Shown: positions 32,718 through 42,206 of the stretch, in pieces
How the letters are laid out: the number at the start of each line of letters is the position of its first letter
Numbering within the stretch: position 1 is the first letter of the stretch
Source: Sulfurimonas sp.
Lineage (GTDB): Bacteria; Campylobacterota; Campylobacteria; Campylobacterales; Sulfurimonadaceae
Assembly: GCA_016735225.1 (NCBI GenBank)
Contig: JAERRX010000045.1
Location: forward strand, 1-46,215
Length of the DNA stretch: 46,215 nt
Reading direction: 5' to 3'
The notes under the pieces: model-generated
Told to the model about the DNA's origin: nothing
The model's input: only the letters and a program-made list of their open reading frames with translations
The model's database searches: none
Position numbers and translations under genes: made by a program

Positions 32718-33704
32718 TTATATCAATACTATTGCAGTTACTAAAATATTTAACACTGCTATTGGCATTAAGACCTTCCAACATAACCACATCAACTGAT
32801 CTGGTCTTACATCTGGCCATGCGGCTCTTGTCCATAAGAAAAAGAAAAAGAAAAATGACATTTTTGCTAGTAAGCCTAAGGCACCTAAGAAACTTCCATC
32901 TCCATAACCACCCAAAAAGAGTATTGAAATCACAAAAGAGACAAAGAACATATTTGCATACTCACCGATAAAGAAAAGCCCCCATCTTATACCAGAATAT
33001 TCAGTACCAAAACCATCAACTATCTCATGATCATTTGCGATTAGGTGAAATGGAGTACGACCAGTTTCAGCAAAAGAGGCTATCCAAAATAGTACAAATG
33101 CAACAGGCTGGCTCCATATCATCCATTCTGTTATGCCCCCAGATTGATACTCATTGAAGTCTATAAGAGAGAGTGAACTAACTAACATAACTGGTGCTAG
33201 TATCGATAAACCTGTAACTACCTCATAAGAGATAAAAACAGATGTAGCCCTAGCAGCGGAAAGAAGTGAAAACTTGTTAGCAGATGCCATGCCTCCGAGA
33301 AGTGGACCATAAAGACCAACTCCCATAATTCCTAAGATATATAAGATACCGATATTTATATCCGCAACTATAGGATGCACCTCATAACCAAAGATAGTAA
33401 ATGATGGTAAAAATGGTATAGCCGCTGCTGCCATAAAAGCAGTAGATGCTGTAATAATTGGTGCAATTTTAAATATAGGAGCAACTGCACTTGTCGGGAC
33501 TATATCCTCTTTTGTAAAGAGTTTTATACCATCTGCTGCTACTTGAAGAAGCCCATAGGGACCAACATTCATAGGACCTAGTCGCCTTTGCATAAATGCA
33601 AGGACTTTACGCTCAAAGTAAGTTCCTATACCTGCAAGTGCAGAAAAGACAAGTAAAATTACAAGGATTTTTACAACCGTTTCAATTAAATATGCTGTTT
33701 CCAT
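32718..33704 (-). CDS. nuoH: NADH-quinone oxidoreductase subunit H
   Basis: This 328-residue, eight-helix subunit forms part of the quinone channel. 'ERKVLAFMQRRLGPMNVGPYGLLQ' elements lie near the N-terminus, and 'FAETGRTPFHLIANDHEIVDGFGTEYSGI' elements carry the conserved acidic residues of the E-channel. The length is normal. It follows nuoG by 3 bases. Confidence 0.96.
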   Translation of the reverse strand: METAYLIETVVKILVILLVFSALAGIGTYFERKVLAFMQRRLGPMNVGPYGLLQVAADGIKLFTKEDIVPTSAVAPIFKIAPIITASTAFMAAAAIPFLPSFTIFGYEVHPIVADINIGILYILGIMGVGLYGPLLGGMASANKFSLLSAARATSVFISYEVVTGLSILAPVMLVSSLSLIDFNEYQSGGITEWMIWSQPVAFVLFWIASFAETGRTPFHLIANDHEIVDGFGTEYSGIRWGLFFIGEYANMFFVSFVISILFLGGYGDGSFLGALGLLAKMSFFFFFFLWTRAAWPDVRPDQLMWLCWKVLMPIAVLNILVTAIVLI

Positions 33705-33707
33705 ATA

Positions 33708-36197
33708 TTACACCTTTTTTATCGAAGCTCTTGCAAAGCGATAACCACTAAACATAGCCTCTGAGTTTAATTTAGAATCAAATGTAGGAAGTATTGCAAT
33801 ATTACCAGCTATTTTATTGTCGCTGATAATAGTTGTTTTGAGTTTTGAGTTTTGATTCTCAACTTCTACACTATCTCCTTGGCTAAATTCTGAACTTTTT
33901 AAGAACTCTTCACTCATATAAAGCCCTGAAACCTCATCAAGGTTTGTGGCCTTGTTTGTAAACTCTGTAAATTGTCTTACAGGGTTTGCAAGATAGATAA
34001 GAGTTCCTTCTAGTTTTTCATCATTTATATTTTCTACACTTATATCTTCACCTGTTTGTACTTTTATATTTTCTAAAAGATAACCTCTTGCTTCATCTGC
34101 ATTGTTTTCATAATGGTTAGGAAGGCTATCAAAGCTTAAAGGTTTAAATCCAGCATCTAGTGGAAGTTCTTTTGTGTAGTCGATAACATTTTTAGCATTC
34201 ATTCCAAGAGCATTGGCTATATCATTTAGCTCATAACCACCATAAGAAAGAGCAGCATTTGTAGGGTTTACTCTTTTGTTTATAGAAGTGAGAGTTCCCT
34301 CTTGTTGGTTTATTGCTGGCATATCAAGATCACCATCACCTAGAGCCGATAGTGTAAAATCTGCTTTTGTGTTATAGCCGATACTATACTCTCCAGCTTT
34401 ATCATCAAGCTCACAAACAAGAGCAACACCTAGCGAGTTAGTTAAAGGAGGTATGATAGTTAGTGCTATATCGCTACATTTTTCAACAAGCCCAACTAAC
34501 CTTGCTAGATTTTTAGAGTTTGGATGATTGTATAGATCTGCTCCAACTATCATAGAAAAAGTATCTTTTTTCTTTAAGTTTTTCTCTAGTAGTTCCATAA
34601 AATTATCATCCGCACCTAAAAGAGATAAAAGAGCATTATCATCTACTTCGATCTCTTTAGAGATTTTTCTAGGAACAAGCTTAGTTTTTTCCACCTCAAG
34701 CTCTTCTTCAACTCCAGTTTCTTCGTTAAGCTTCATCTCTTTAACGATCTCAACTACTTTTTCTTTTATAGTTTCTTCAACTGTTATAGTTTTTTTAGAG
34801 TGAAAAGATGCTAAATACTCAAGAACCTCTTTGGGCAATCTTTCTTTATCGCCAAATAGGTCTAAAACCAGATAAAGAGCTGTTTCTTCTTGAAGTGGAG
34901 CATGGGTAACACTCATTATATTTTTACTAAGCCCTTCTATGATAGGGTCTTTTACAGGATGAAAATATAAACCTGCACCTTTGTTTATAGTCATAGAGTT
35001 ATTTAGAGCATATCTTGCATTGGGGTTGTCACTTTTTAGTGCTGTTCCTATGGAGATAACAAAGTTTGACTTATGTGTTGACTTTAGGTCACTTCCCCAA
35101 AGTTTAGTTCCACTAACTTCACTATAATCTTTTAAAAATGTTTGAAAAGATTTTGCTTCATTGTTTACAAGCTTGTAGCCATATTTCTCTTTTAGAGTTT
35201 GAAGTATATAAGCCTCTTCATTTGTTATGCTTGAAGTAAACTTTATAGTGTCTGCTTTTTTAAATGCACTAAGAGCAGATGCAAAAGCCTTCTCATCTTT
35301 TCTAACATCTCTGTTTTCATAATCAAAACCATATCTACCAGCACCACAAAGCGATACATAATTCCACTCATTCATAACACGATAGATTTTATTTTGAGGA
35401 TTTTCTATGCTTGTATGTTTAACATCATAAGTTATTTGACAGCCTGCTGAGCAGTGTCCACAGGTTGCAGGAACCTGATCTAACTCCCAAGCATTGGACT
35501 TATAAACAAAATGTGTATCTACTAAGGCACCAACAGGACAGACAGAAGCACACTCTCCACAAGAGGTGCAATCAAGAACATCAGTCCCATTAGTCAAACC
35601 AATCAATGATTTGTTTAGCTTGTTCCACATAGCATAAGCATCTTTTGGCATCTCTTTTTTATACTCTGCATCTAGTGCATCTCCACCACGAGGTATGGTT
35701 TTTAAAGAGTTATCGCCTATCATATCTTTACATACAGTAGAGCATCTCTCACAAACAATACAAAGAGCTGAATTGTACTTAATATGACCCCAGTCATGAG
35801 TAGTTCTTGCAACATCTTTTACAGCATAGTTTTGAGCATCTACTCCCATATTTAAAGTATAGTTTTGTAGTTCGCACTCACCAGACTGGTCACAAACTCC
35901 ACACTCAAGTGGATGGTTTACATCATAAACCTCCATGATTGCTCTTCGCTCTTGCTCTATAGCTTGTGTTGAAGTGGTGATACTCATACCATCTTTGGAC
36001 TTTGCATTACAAGCATAAGCTTGCTTGCCATCAACCTCTACCAAACAAAGCCTACAAGCAAGTGTTGGGCTACATCTTGAAAGATAACAGATAGCAGGAA
36101 TATAGATATCATTTGCCCGAGCCGCATTTAGTATAAACTCTCCCTCGCTAGTTTGAACCTCTTTGTTATCGATTTTAATTGTAATATTTTTACTCAT
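33708..36197 (-). CDS. nuoG: NADH-quinone oxidoreductase subunit G (large Fe-S subunit)
   Basis: This 829-residue subunit has an N-terminal 2Fe-2S ferredoxin domain ('CYLSRC', 'CRLCLVE'), the His-coordinated 4Fe-4S element 'HPLECGVCDQSGECELQ', two further clusters ('CIVCERCSTVC' and 'CTSCGECASVCPVGALVD'), and 'CGHCSAGC' in the molybdopterin-oxidoreductase-like part. That C-terminal half is degenerate and contains a highly charged Glu/Lys-rich insertion at about residues 463-515. In this lineage NuoG must receive electrons without NuoE/NuoF. The start overlaps the end of the preceding gene by 8 bases. Confidence 0.95.
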   Translation of the reverse strand: MSKNITIKIDNKEVQTSEGEFILNAARANDIYIPAICYLSRCSPTLACRLCLVEVDGKQAYACNAKSKDGMSITTSTQAIEQERRAIMEVYDVNHPLECGVCDQSGECELQNYTLNMGVDAQNYAVKDVARTTHDWGHIKYNSALCIVCERCSTVCKDMIGDNSLKTIPRGGDALDAEYKKEMPKDAYAMWNKLNKSLIGLTNGTDVLDCTSCGECASVCPVGALVDTHFVYKSNAWELDQVPATCGHCSAGCQITYDVKHTSIENPQNKIYRVMNEWNYVSLCGAGRYGFDYENRDVRKDEKAFASALSAFKKADTIKFTSSITNEEAYILQTLKEKYGYKLVNNEAKSFQTFLKDYSEVSGTKLWGSDLKSTHKSNFVISIGTALKSDNPNARYALNNSMTINKGAGLYFHPVKDPIIEGLSKNIMSVTHAPLQEETALYLVLDLFGDKERLPKEVLEYLASFHSKKTITVEETIKEKVVEIVKEMKLNEETGVEEELEVEKTKLVPRKISKEIEVDDNALLSLLGADDNFMELLEKNLKKKDTFSMIVGADLYNHPNSKNLARLVGLVEKCSDIALTIIPPLTNSLGVALVCELDDKAGEYSIGYNTKADFTLSALGDGDLDMPAINQQEGTLTSINKRVNPTNAALSYGGYELNDIANALGMNAKNVIDYTKELPLDAGFKPLSFDSLPNHYENNADEARGYLLENIKVQTGEDISVENINDEKLEGTLIYLANPVRQFTEFTNKATNLDEVSGLYMSEEFLKSSEFSQGDSVEVENQNSKLKTTIISDNKIAGNIAILPTFDSKLNSEAMFSGYRFARASIKKV

Positions 36198-37017
36198 TTA
36201 TAACCTCTATTTTAACTTGATTATATCTATAAGCAGAAGATTTTACATCCATGCAAAAGATTTGATTGTAAGCAATAGTGCCTTTCATATATTTATCTAT
36301 TTTAAAATGCCTTATATACTCAACACCATCAATACTAAACTTCACATTATCTCCTGATCTTATTTTAGAGCAAAGAGCAAATTGTGCTGAACCTATAAGC
36401 TCCTCTTTTTCTAAGGCACTTACAGAATAAACTACACTTCCATTAAACTCGCCTAGTTCCTCTACTGCATCTATCTTTTCATCTGTTTTGTAAGAAAATT
36501 TTCTTCTATCCATAGGTATCATTAAAACCTTAAAAGGAGTATTTTCTTCTATATATCTTGCTATTTTTACTATATTTTTAGCTCTTGGATGGTTTAGTGT
36601 ATCTTCTCCAACAACTAAAACAGGCTTTTGTTTTCCGATATAGTTTGTTTTAATAATATCTAACTCTTCTTCAGAAATATTACTCTCTGCACTAAGATAA
36701 CCTATATCAAGAGCATCAAAAAACTCCTCTTGATCTGATTTGTCATCAACAAAAATATTGGCTATCATTGCCAATGCTGCTTCTTCACTTCCCACTTCAT
36801 TTTTTATAAAAAGTGAAAGCAGATTTGAGCTATCTTTTTCTTCAATGGGATATATTGAAGATATATAGCTCTTGTTGTTAGTTAGAGCATAATACAAGGC
36901 AAGCTTTAGAGGCATATTGTCATTTTTAAGTGAGTTGCCAACACTTATAACAAAGTCGCTTCTCTTTAAGTCCTCTAGTGTAGCACTTTGCAAAGTCGTT
37001 TCTTTTTTTTGACTCAA
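36190..37017 (-). CDS. Gene at the nuoF position; paralogue of NuoG C-terminal domain
   Basis: This 275-residue protein sits where nuoF normally lies but has no FMN- or NADH-binding motif and no Fe-S cysteine cluster. By eye it resembles the C-terminal region of the adjacent NuoG. 'SDFVISVGNSLKNDN' parallels 'SNFVISIGTALKSDN', and 'VLVVGEDTLNHPRAKNI' parallels 'SMIVGADLYNHPNSKNL', in the same order and at similar spacing. It corresponds by position to the non-canonical Campylobacter gene known as Cj1574. It may help NuoG dock an alternative electron donor such as flavodoxin, which is family knowledge rather than something visible here. Confidence 0.8.
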   Translation of the reverse strand: MSQKKETTLQSATLEDLKRSDFVISVGNSLKNDNMPLKLALYYALTNNKSYISSIYPIEEKDSSNLLSLFIKNEVGSEEAALAMIANIFVDDKSDQEEFFDALDIGYLSAESNISEEELDIIKTNYIGKQKPVLVVGEDTLNHPRAKNIVKIARYIEENTPFKVLMIPMDRRKFSYKTDEKIDAVEELGEFNGSVVYSVSALEKEELIGSAQFALCSKIRSGDNVKFSIDGVEYIRHFKIDKYMKGTIAYNQIFCMDVKSSAYRYNQVKIEVINE

Positions 37018-37026
37018 AATAAATCC

Positions 37027-37251
37027 CTAGCCTTTTTTCACTACGATAGTCCAATCGACTTCGTTAAACTTTAAAGAGTTCATGAGAGTATAACCACACT
37101 CTTTTACTAGATCAGCAGACTTTTGAACAGGTGTAAAGTCTCCTACTTCAAACAAAAAGATAGCTACCTCGCCCTCTTTATGTTCTGTCAATATCTCTTT
37201 CATACGAGGTTCAAACTCTTTTTTTAACTCTCTTAAATCATATCTTTTCAT
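37027..37251 (-). CDS. Small gene at the nuoE position
   Basis: This 74-residue protein lies at the nuoE position but has no thioredoxin-like 2Fe-2S cysteine motif. It starts with a charged helix ([18 protein letters not shown]) followed by 'VAIFLFEVGDF' and ends in 'VDWTIVVKKG'. It matches by position and size the Campylobacter gene Cj1575, which replaces NuoE. The only cysteine is in 'KECGYTL'. It begins 14 bases before the end of the overlapping 38-codon frame upstream. Confidence 0.8.
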   Translation of the reverse strand: MKRYDLRELKKEFEPRMKEILTEHKEGEVAIFLFEVGDFTPVQKSADLVKECGYTLMNSLKFNEVDWTIVVKKG

Positions 37252-37354
37252 TATTTAACCCTTTTGCAAGTACTTGCTTTCGCACAAAAGATGCTTTGGC
37301 TTTAGTAGCTTCACTTAAAAAAACAAAGCTTTTTGTTTTTATGAAGCTAATCAT
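37238..37354 (-). CDS. Candidate 38-residue protein between nuoD and the nuoE-like gene
   Basis: An ATG at 37354 overlaps the nuoD stop as ATGA and opens 38 codons that end in TGA at 37238, inside the next gene's first codons. The product would be basic and partly helical ([10 protein letters not shown]... then [10 protein letters not shown]). It fills a 99-base gap that is otherwise the longest inside the operon. The overlapped ends suggest translational coupling, but no homologue is known to me and the DNA also forms a long hairpin, so the frame could be incidental. Confidence 0.4.
   Translation of the reverse strand: MISFIKTKSFVFLSEATKAKASFVRKQVLAKGLNNEKI
37306..37349 (-). other. Intra-operon hairpin after nuoD
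   Basis: Two nested inverted repeats lie just after the nuoD stop: an outer 8-bp stem (TAGCTTCA at 37342-37349 with TGAAGCTA at 37306-37313) and an inner 9-bp stem (AAAAACAAA with TTTGTTTTT) around a 4-base loop. The inner stem is AT-only apart from one GC pair. No U-tract follows, so mRNA processing or protection is likelier than termination. Confidence 0.55.
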
Positions 37355-38592
37355 CTGTCAACCTCTCCAAAAACAATATTTGTCGTACCAATAATAGAAA
37401 CAACATCTGGAATATAGTGACCAGGTAAAAGGTCGGTTAAAATTCCTGCATGGTAAAAAGATGGGGCTCGAAGCTTTAGTCTATATGGGTATGGACCACC
37501 CTGAGAGTTTATGAAAAAACCAAGCTCTCCTTTTGGTGACTCTGTTGCCACATAGACCTCTCCAACTGGAGGTCGCATACCTTGAGTTACTAAAACAAAG
37601 TGTTGCATCAAAGAGTAGTTTTGAGTCATGATGTCAAGCTTAGATGCTGAGATATATTTTGGCGAGTGAGCCATCAGCTCTGTTTGTCCATCTTTTACAC
37701 ACTTATCATAGATATCTATACATTGGTAGAGTATCTTAGCAGTTTCTCGCATCTCTTCCATATAGATGCGGTATCTTGCAAAATTATCTCCCCTATCTGA
37801 CCAAGGAACATTAAACTCTACCTCATCATAAAGCTCATAAGGTTCCTCTTTACGAATATCCCAGGCTGTTCCAGATGCTCTAAGCATAGGACCGCTGCAA
37901 CCCCAAGAGTGTGACATCTCTTTAGAAATAGTTCCAACTTCTTCCATTCTCATAAGCCAGATACGGTTTGTATCAAGAAGGTTTTCATAATCTTTTATAT
38001 TTTGAGGTAACTCATCTAAAAAAGTTTTTAGTTGCGATATAAAGTTATCTTGAATATCAAGAGGAACTCCACCGATGCGTATAGCTGCATGGGTAAGTCT
38101 AGCTCCACAATATCCCTCGATAATATCCATCAAATACTCTCTTTCACGAAATGCAAAAAGAAAAATAGTCATAGCTCCAATATCTAGTGCAGTAGTTGCT
38201 AGCCAAAATAGGTGACTCATAAGTCTGTTTATCTCTAAAAGCATCATTCTTATAACTTTTGCACGGCGAGGAACTTCTAAACCGATAAGCTTTTCAACAG
38301 CAAGAGCAAAGCCATAGTTGTTTGAAGAAGAAGCTATATAGTCCATTCTATCAGTTGTTGGCATAAACTCATTATATATCATATTTTCAGCCATTTTTTC
38401 CATACCACGATGAAGGTAACCAATATCAGGGTGAGCTTTTACGATCTGTTCTTGTTGTAGATGCAACATCAGTCGTAACTGACCATGAGAAGATGGATGC
38501 TGAGGACCAAAGTTTAGTATCAGTTCATTATCATCTCTATCAAAGGTGATATTTTCAAAAAACGGTGTTAGTCTATTTTTTATTTGTGCCAT
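37351..38592 (-). CDS. nuoD: NADH-quinone oxidoreductase subunit D
   Basis: This 413-residue 49-kDa-type subunit belongs to the quinone-binding module. Family elements are '[17 protein letters not shown]' near residue 27, with the His residues that line the quinone site, '[13 protein letters not shown]', and '[25 protein letters not shown]' elements near the C-terminus. The length is normal and the subunit stands alone rather than fused to NuoC. It lies 11 bases after nuoC. Confidence 0.96.
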   Translation of the reverse strand: MAQIKNRLTPFFENITFDRDDNELILNFGPQHPSSHGQLRLMLHLQQEQIVKAHPDIGYLHRGMEKMAENMIYNEFMPTTDRMDYIASSSNNYGFALAVEKLIGLEVPRRAKVIRMMLLEINRLMSHLFWLATTALDIGAMTIFLFAFREREYLMDIIEGYCGARLTHAAIRIGGVPLDIQDNFISQLKTFLDELPQNIKDYENLLDTNRIWLMRMEEVGTISKEMSHSWGCSGPMLRASGTAWDIRKEEPYELYDEVEFNVPWSDRGDNFARYRIYMEEMRETAKILYQCIDIYDKCVKDGQTELMAHSPKYISASKLDIMTQNYSLMQHFVLVTQGMRPPVGEVYVATESPKGELGFFINSQGGPYPYRLKLRAPSFYHAGILTDLLPGHYIPDVVSIIGTTNIVFGEVDR

Positions 38593-38603
38593 ATTTTGCC
38601 AAC

Positions 38604-39410
38604 CTATCTTTGTGGGTCATCAACAATTGTTGTTGAATCTTTGTGAAATTTCTTAACTAAAAATACTCCACCCTCTTCTTGATAAGGCTGCACTACTTCT
38701 GGTTCATCTCCAGTGATCTTTGTTCCCTTTGGAACCTCATGACCTAAGCGAGAAAATCTATCTGAATCATATCTATCTACTCTTGAGCTGTCTCTATTTT
38801 CAGGTCCGATCTCTTCTCTTGCTTCTTTTCCATATATCTTATCGACCTCATACCAAGAGGCAGCTTCATCGCCTTGAAGGGGGTAGGTTTTTAAAAGAGG
38901 GTGTCCACTCCAGTCATAAGGCATAAGTATTCTTTTCATAAATGGATGTCCGAGTGCTTCGATGCCAAACATATCAAACATCTCTCTCTCACTCCAGTCA
39001 GCACTTCTAAAAAGTTTTTCAACAGAGTTTAGAGCATCTCCATCTTTTATAAACATCTTTATACGAATTCGTTTTCGCTTGTTCATACTAAGTAACTGAT
39101 AAAAAACTTCAAATCCACCTCTATCTGCGACCCAGTCAATAGCACTCATCTCTGAGAGTTGAGAGTATTCTAACTCATCTCTCATCAACTCTAAAACTCC
39201 ATAGTTATCTTTTGGGTTTATAAAAACTACAAGTTGTTCAACTTGTATAAATGAGTCCAAAACTTCAAACTTAGACTTGATAGCTTCTAGGTCAGAGTTG
39301 AAAACTTCATCACTCTCAGGTGGTGATTTTGGAACTTGTGGAGATTTGTAAAATCTGTCTGTATAGTAAGCTTTTGCTTGTACATTATCTTTAGCTTTAT
39401 ATGCTCTCAT
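38604..39410 (-). CDS. nuoC: NADH-quinone oxidoreductase subunit C
   Basis: This 268-residue 30-kDa-type subunit has the signature '[24 protein letters not shown]' elements and '[11 protein letters not shown]', and supports NuoD at the quinone site. It has a roughly 45-residue N-terminal extension relative to short bacterial forms and a C-terminal tail, both usual in this phylum. The start overlaps the nuoB stop (TAATG). Confidence 0.95.
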   Translation of the reverse strand: MRAYKAKDNVQAKAYYTDRFYKSPQVPKSPPESDEVFNSDLEAIKSKFEVLDSFIQVEQLVVFINPKDNYGVLELMRDELEYSQLSEMSAIDWVADRGGFEVFYQLLSMNKRKRIRIKMFIKDGDALNSVEKLFRSADWSEREMFDMFGIEALGHPFMKRILMPYDWSGHPLLKTYPLQGDEAASWYEVDKIYGKEAREEIGPENRDSSRVDRYDSDRFSRLGHEVPKGTKITGDEPEVVQPYQEEGGVFLVKKFHKDSTTIVDDPQR

Positions 39411-39919
39411 TACATTAGCCTTTTTGCTTTTTGTGCTTTAGATGCTTGTTTTGAGCGGATCTTTTGCTGAAGTAACATAACTCCATATTGGAGTGTTTCA
39501 GGGCGAGGAGCACAGCCAGGTAGGTATAGATCAACAGGAATAACTCTATCAACACCTTGAACTGTTGCATAGGTATTAAACATTCCGCCAGTATTTGCAC
39601 AAGAACCCATAGATATAACCCATCTAGGCTCTGTCATCTGATCATAAAGTCTTTTGATAAACTCTGCATGTTTTTTTGTAAGAGTCCCTGCAACTATCAT
39701 AACATCGGCTTGTCTAGGAGATGCTCTAAAGATCGTTCCAAATCTATCAAAGTCATATCTTGAAGCACCAGATGCCATCATCTCGATACCACAACAAGCG
39801 AGACCGTAGGTAAGCGCCCAAAGTGAGTTTGAACGACCCCAGTTTACTATCTTGTCAATGCTCGTAAGTGCGACAGGTAGTCCACCATCTTGTGTATAAT
39901 TTACTTTATGTTGTGCCAT
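39410..39919 (-). CDS. nuoB: NADH-quinone oxidoreductase subunit B
   Basis: This subunit binds cluster N2, the last electron carrier before quinone. The tandem cysteines 'ACCGIEMM', then 'GSCANTGG' and 'PGCAPRPE', are all present. I choose the ATG at 39919 (MAQHKVNY...) because AAGGAG stands 8 bases upstream. A more distal in-phase start at 39940 would read through that site. The gene overlaps nuoA by 19 bases. Confidence 0.95.
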   Translation of the reverse strand: MAQHKVNYTQDGGLPVALTSIDKIVNWGRSNSLWALTYGLACCGIEMMASGASRYDFDRFGTIFRASPRQADVMIVAGTLTKKHAEFIKRLYDQMTEPRWVISMGSCANTGGMFNTYATVQGVDRVIPVDLYLPGCAPRPETLQYGVMLLQQKIRSKQASKAQKAKRLM

Positions 39920-40290
39920 TGAAGTGCTCCTTTTTTCCATGCATATACAAAACCAATAGTTAATAAACCAACAAACATTAACATCTCAGCAAATCCAAAC
40001 CAGCCGAGAAGTTTAAAATCAACTGCCCATGGGAACATAAAAATTATCTCAACATCAAAAAGCAGGAAAAGCAATGCAAATAGATAAAATTGAGGAGAAA
40101 TTCTATTTGGTTGTTTTGTTATTTCAGGTCCACATTCGTAAGCTGAAAGTCTAATTTTATCGCTATCTCTTGCTGCTAATGCACGACTCGCAAGTCGAGA
40201 AATAATCGTTACAGCAGTAAATGCACCAAATGTTACAACAAATAATACAAATACCCCAAAATACGGATGTGCAGTGTTTATATGCTCCAT
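39901..40290 (-). CDS. nuoA: NADH-quinone oxidoreductase subunit A
   Basis: This 129-residue subunit has three membrane helices, with '[12 protein letters not shown]' in the loop that meets the quinone cavity and '[18 protein letters not shown]' in the second helix carrying the conserved acidic residues. It is the first gene of the operon and has an AAGGTAGG ribosome-binding site before the ATG. Confidence 0.96.
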   Translation of the reverse strand: MEHINTAHPYFGVFVLFVVTFGAFTAVTIISRLASRALAARDSDKIRLSAYECGPEITKQPNRISPQFYLFALLFLLFDVEIIFMFPWAVDFKLLGWFGFAEMLMFVGLLTIGFVYAWKKGALQWHNIK

Positions 40291-40322
40291 ACTAACCTAC
40301 CTTATAAATATTTTCATTTTTT

Positions 40323-40328
40323 AGTATA
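40323..40328 (-). promoter_or_regulatory. Candidate -10 box of the nuo operon
   Basis: TATACT on the minus strand lies about 32 bases before the nuoA ATG, inside an AT-rich gap (40291-40422) that holds no gene. A T-run precedes it, as in the promoters of this phylum, where a clear -35 is often missing. The assignment is by sequence similarity alone. Confidence 0.4.
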
Positions 40329-40422
40329 TACCTAAAAAAAATAGTTATGTCACTATATCAAAAAGAGTATTAAAACAAAGATAAGAAATACTCAATACTT
40401 TAAAATACCACCAAAAGAAACA

Positions 40423-42159
40423 CTATTTATGCAAAAAACCCATCGATTTTTCATTGTCAAAGTTTGCATCTTTTTCTTTTTTTATCTCGGCAATAAACTC
40501 AGATACTGTAAAAAGAGGTTCTGGGGTTACCGCAACTTTATATGCTGTGTTTTTTATGATTATGTTGATTTGACCACCTGTTAATGGATAAGATGCTAGC
40601 TTTTTTATATCGAACTCATTATCGTATGGAGCATTTAAGGGTAGCATTTTCTCCCAAAGCTCTACTCTTTGAGCCTCTGAAGGTTTTTTAAACTCTATCT
40701 TATAGTTGAAGCGCCTTGAAAATGCTTTATCGATATTTTCTAGTAAATTTGTTGTTGCTATAAGAACACCTTTGAAGTTTTCTATCTGTTCTAAAAAGAT
40801 ATTTTGCATCTGGTTGTGCATCTGATCGGCAGAGCTATTGACCCCGCTAGACCTTGCTCCTAAAAATTGGTCGGCTTCATTTAAAAGTAAGATGGGTTCT
40901 GTTTTTGTTTTCTCGCTTAAGTCATAAAAGGTATCAAAAATTTTGCGAACATTTTTTTCACTTTCTCCCACATACATAGAGAGTATTTTAGAACAGTCAA
41001 ATGATAAGATTTGTCTTTTTAGTGACTTTGCTAGAGAGTGTGCTGTCATAGTTTTACCTGTTCCTGCATGACCATAAAAGATGATTCTTGCATCTATGCC
41101 ACTCTTTTTATCTTTTATGCCCCACTCAACAAGTCTAGCTACAACCTCTTTATCGACCTGTCTCATAAGGTTTTGCAAGGTATCTTTTGTACTCTTTGCT
41201 AAAACTACATCATCTAAAGATGTTTCACTCTCGATCAGCTCAAATATATCTTGTTCTTCTATAAGTGCATTTAGTTTTAACCTACGAACCTTTTTGTTTT
41301 TTTGCGGATGGATTATGCTCTGTAAAACATCATCAACTATATAAAAAGCTCTCGATATGCCACCAAATGGGTTTAGCATCTCTTCATAGTCTATGATTCC
41401 AGCACTTAGTAGGTTTGAGCCATCTTCTAAGAGTGAGCGATTTTTGATACGCTCATACTCATCTAGCGAGATAAGATCTATAAGAGTATTCATCTCTCTT
41501 AGTCCTGCATCTGTTGCACTATACTCTTCTCGAAGGAGAGCTAAAAAGATAACTTGCTCTTTCGTTTGAAGTTTTTTTTGTTTAAAAAATTTGTCTAAAA
41601 TAAACTTTTCAGAAGTCTGCTCTACTCTCTTTTGAATCCTCTCTTCTAAAAGTTGTAACTTTTTCTGAACTCTATCGATGCCAAGAGAATGCTCATGAAC
41701 ATTTTGGCGAATAGCACTCATCTTTTGATAAAGTTCTATTCTAAAAAACTGCTCTTGAAGATACTCTAAATGATCACTGTATGGCTTTATATCTGTCAAG
41801 TCATTATCATGCTCACCATCTTGGAGTAGCTTTAAAAAAGAGGGGGTTAAGCCCACTGCTGTATTTAAAAGCTCTAAGGGTGTCACATCTGAAATCTTTA
41901 CAGGTGTAAAGCTTTGCTGATGGATCCAGCCCAATTCTAGGAGTACTTTTATATCTATAAGATGCTCTAGATGCTCAAAGCTATCATCAGTATAAAGCTC
42001 GTTTAATAGCTCTAAAACCAATACATCGTCTTGACCTTGCATATATTTACCTGCTAAACTTTGTAAGATTAGAGCTTCATTTTCACTACATTTTAGTTGT
42101 GAAAATATTTCAACCTCATCTATTTTTTTGTTTTGTAAAAAATCAACTAATGTTTTCAA
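40423..42159 (-). CDS. AAA+ family ATPase (CDC48-like AAA domain)
   Basis: This 578-residue protein has a long helical N-terminal region (about 1-350) and one C-terminal AAA domain. Walker A is 'GHAGTGKT', 'MYVGESEKNVRKIF' is the pore/sensor stretch, and 'RSSGVNSSADQMHNQMQNIFLEQIE' and 'ATTNLLENIDKAFSRRF' (arginine fingers) follow. Walker B reads 'ILLLNEADQF', with Asn in place of the usual metal-coordinating Asp. This group is common in Campylobacterota and its role is not known to me. The TTG start (42157-42159) is supported by AAGGATAT just upstream. Confidence 0.75.
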   Translation of the reverse strand: MKTLVDFLQNKKIDEVEIFSQLKCSENEALILQSLAGKYMQGQDDVLVLELLNELYTDDSFEHLEHLIDIKVLLELGWIHQQSFTPVKISDVTPLELLNTAVGLTPSFLKLLQDGEHDNDLTDIKPYSDHLEYLQEQFFRIELYQKMSAIRQNVHEHSLGIDRVQKKLQLLEERIQKRVEQTSEKFILDKFFKQKKLQTKEQVIFLALLREEYSATDAGLREMNTLIDLISLDEYERIKNRSLLEDGSNLLSAGIIDYEEMLNPFGGISRAFYIVDDVLQSIIHPQKNKKVRRLKLNALIEEQDIFELIESETSLDDVVLAKSTKDTLQNLMRQVDKEVVARLVEWGIKDKKSGIDARIIFYGHAGTGKTMTAHSLAKSLKRQILSFDCSKILSMYVGESEKNVRKIFDTFYDLSEKTKTEPILLLNEADQFLGARSSGVNSSADQMHNQMQNIFLEQIENFKGVLIATTNLLENIDKAFSRRFNYKIEFKKPSEAQRVELWEKMLPLNAPYDNEFDIKKLASYPLTGGQINIIIKNTAYKVAVTPEPLFTVSEFIAEIKKEKDANFDNEKSMGFLHK

Positions 42160-42206
42160 TAATATCCTTAATATTTATAACTCTTATGTTTTGACTGCGT
42201 TTTAGC

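Noticed and set aside
36190-37251. Canonical nuoE and nuoF.
   Set aside because: No FMN/NADH-binding glycine motif and no Fe-S cysteine motifs are present in either protein.
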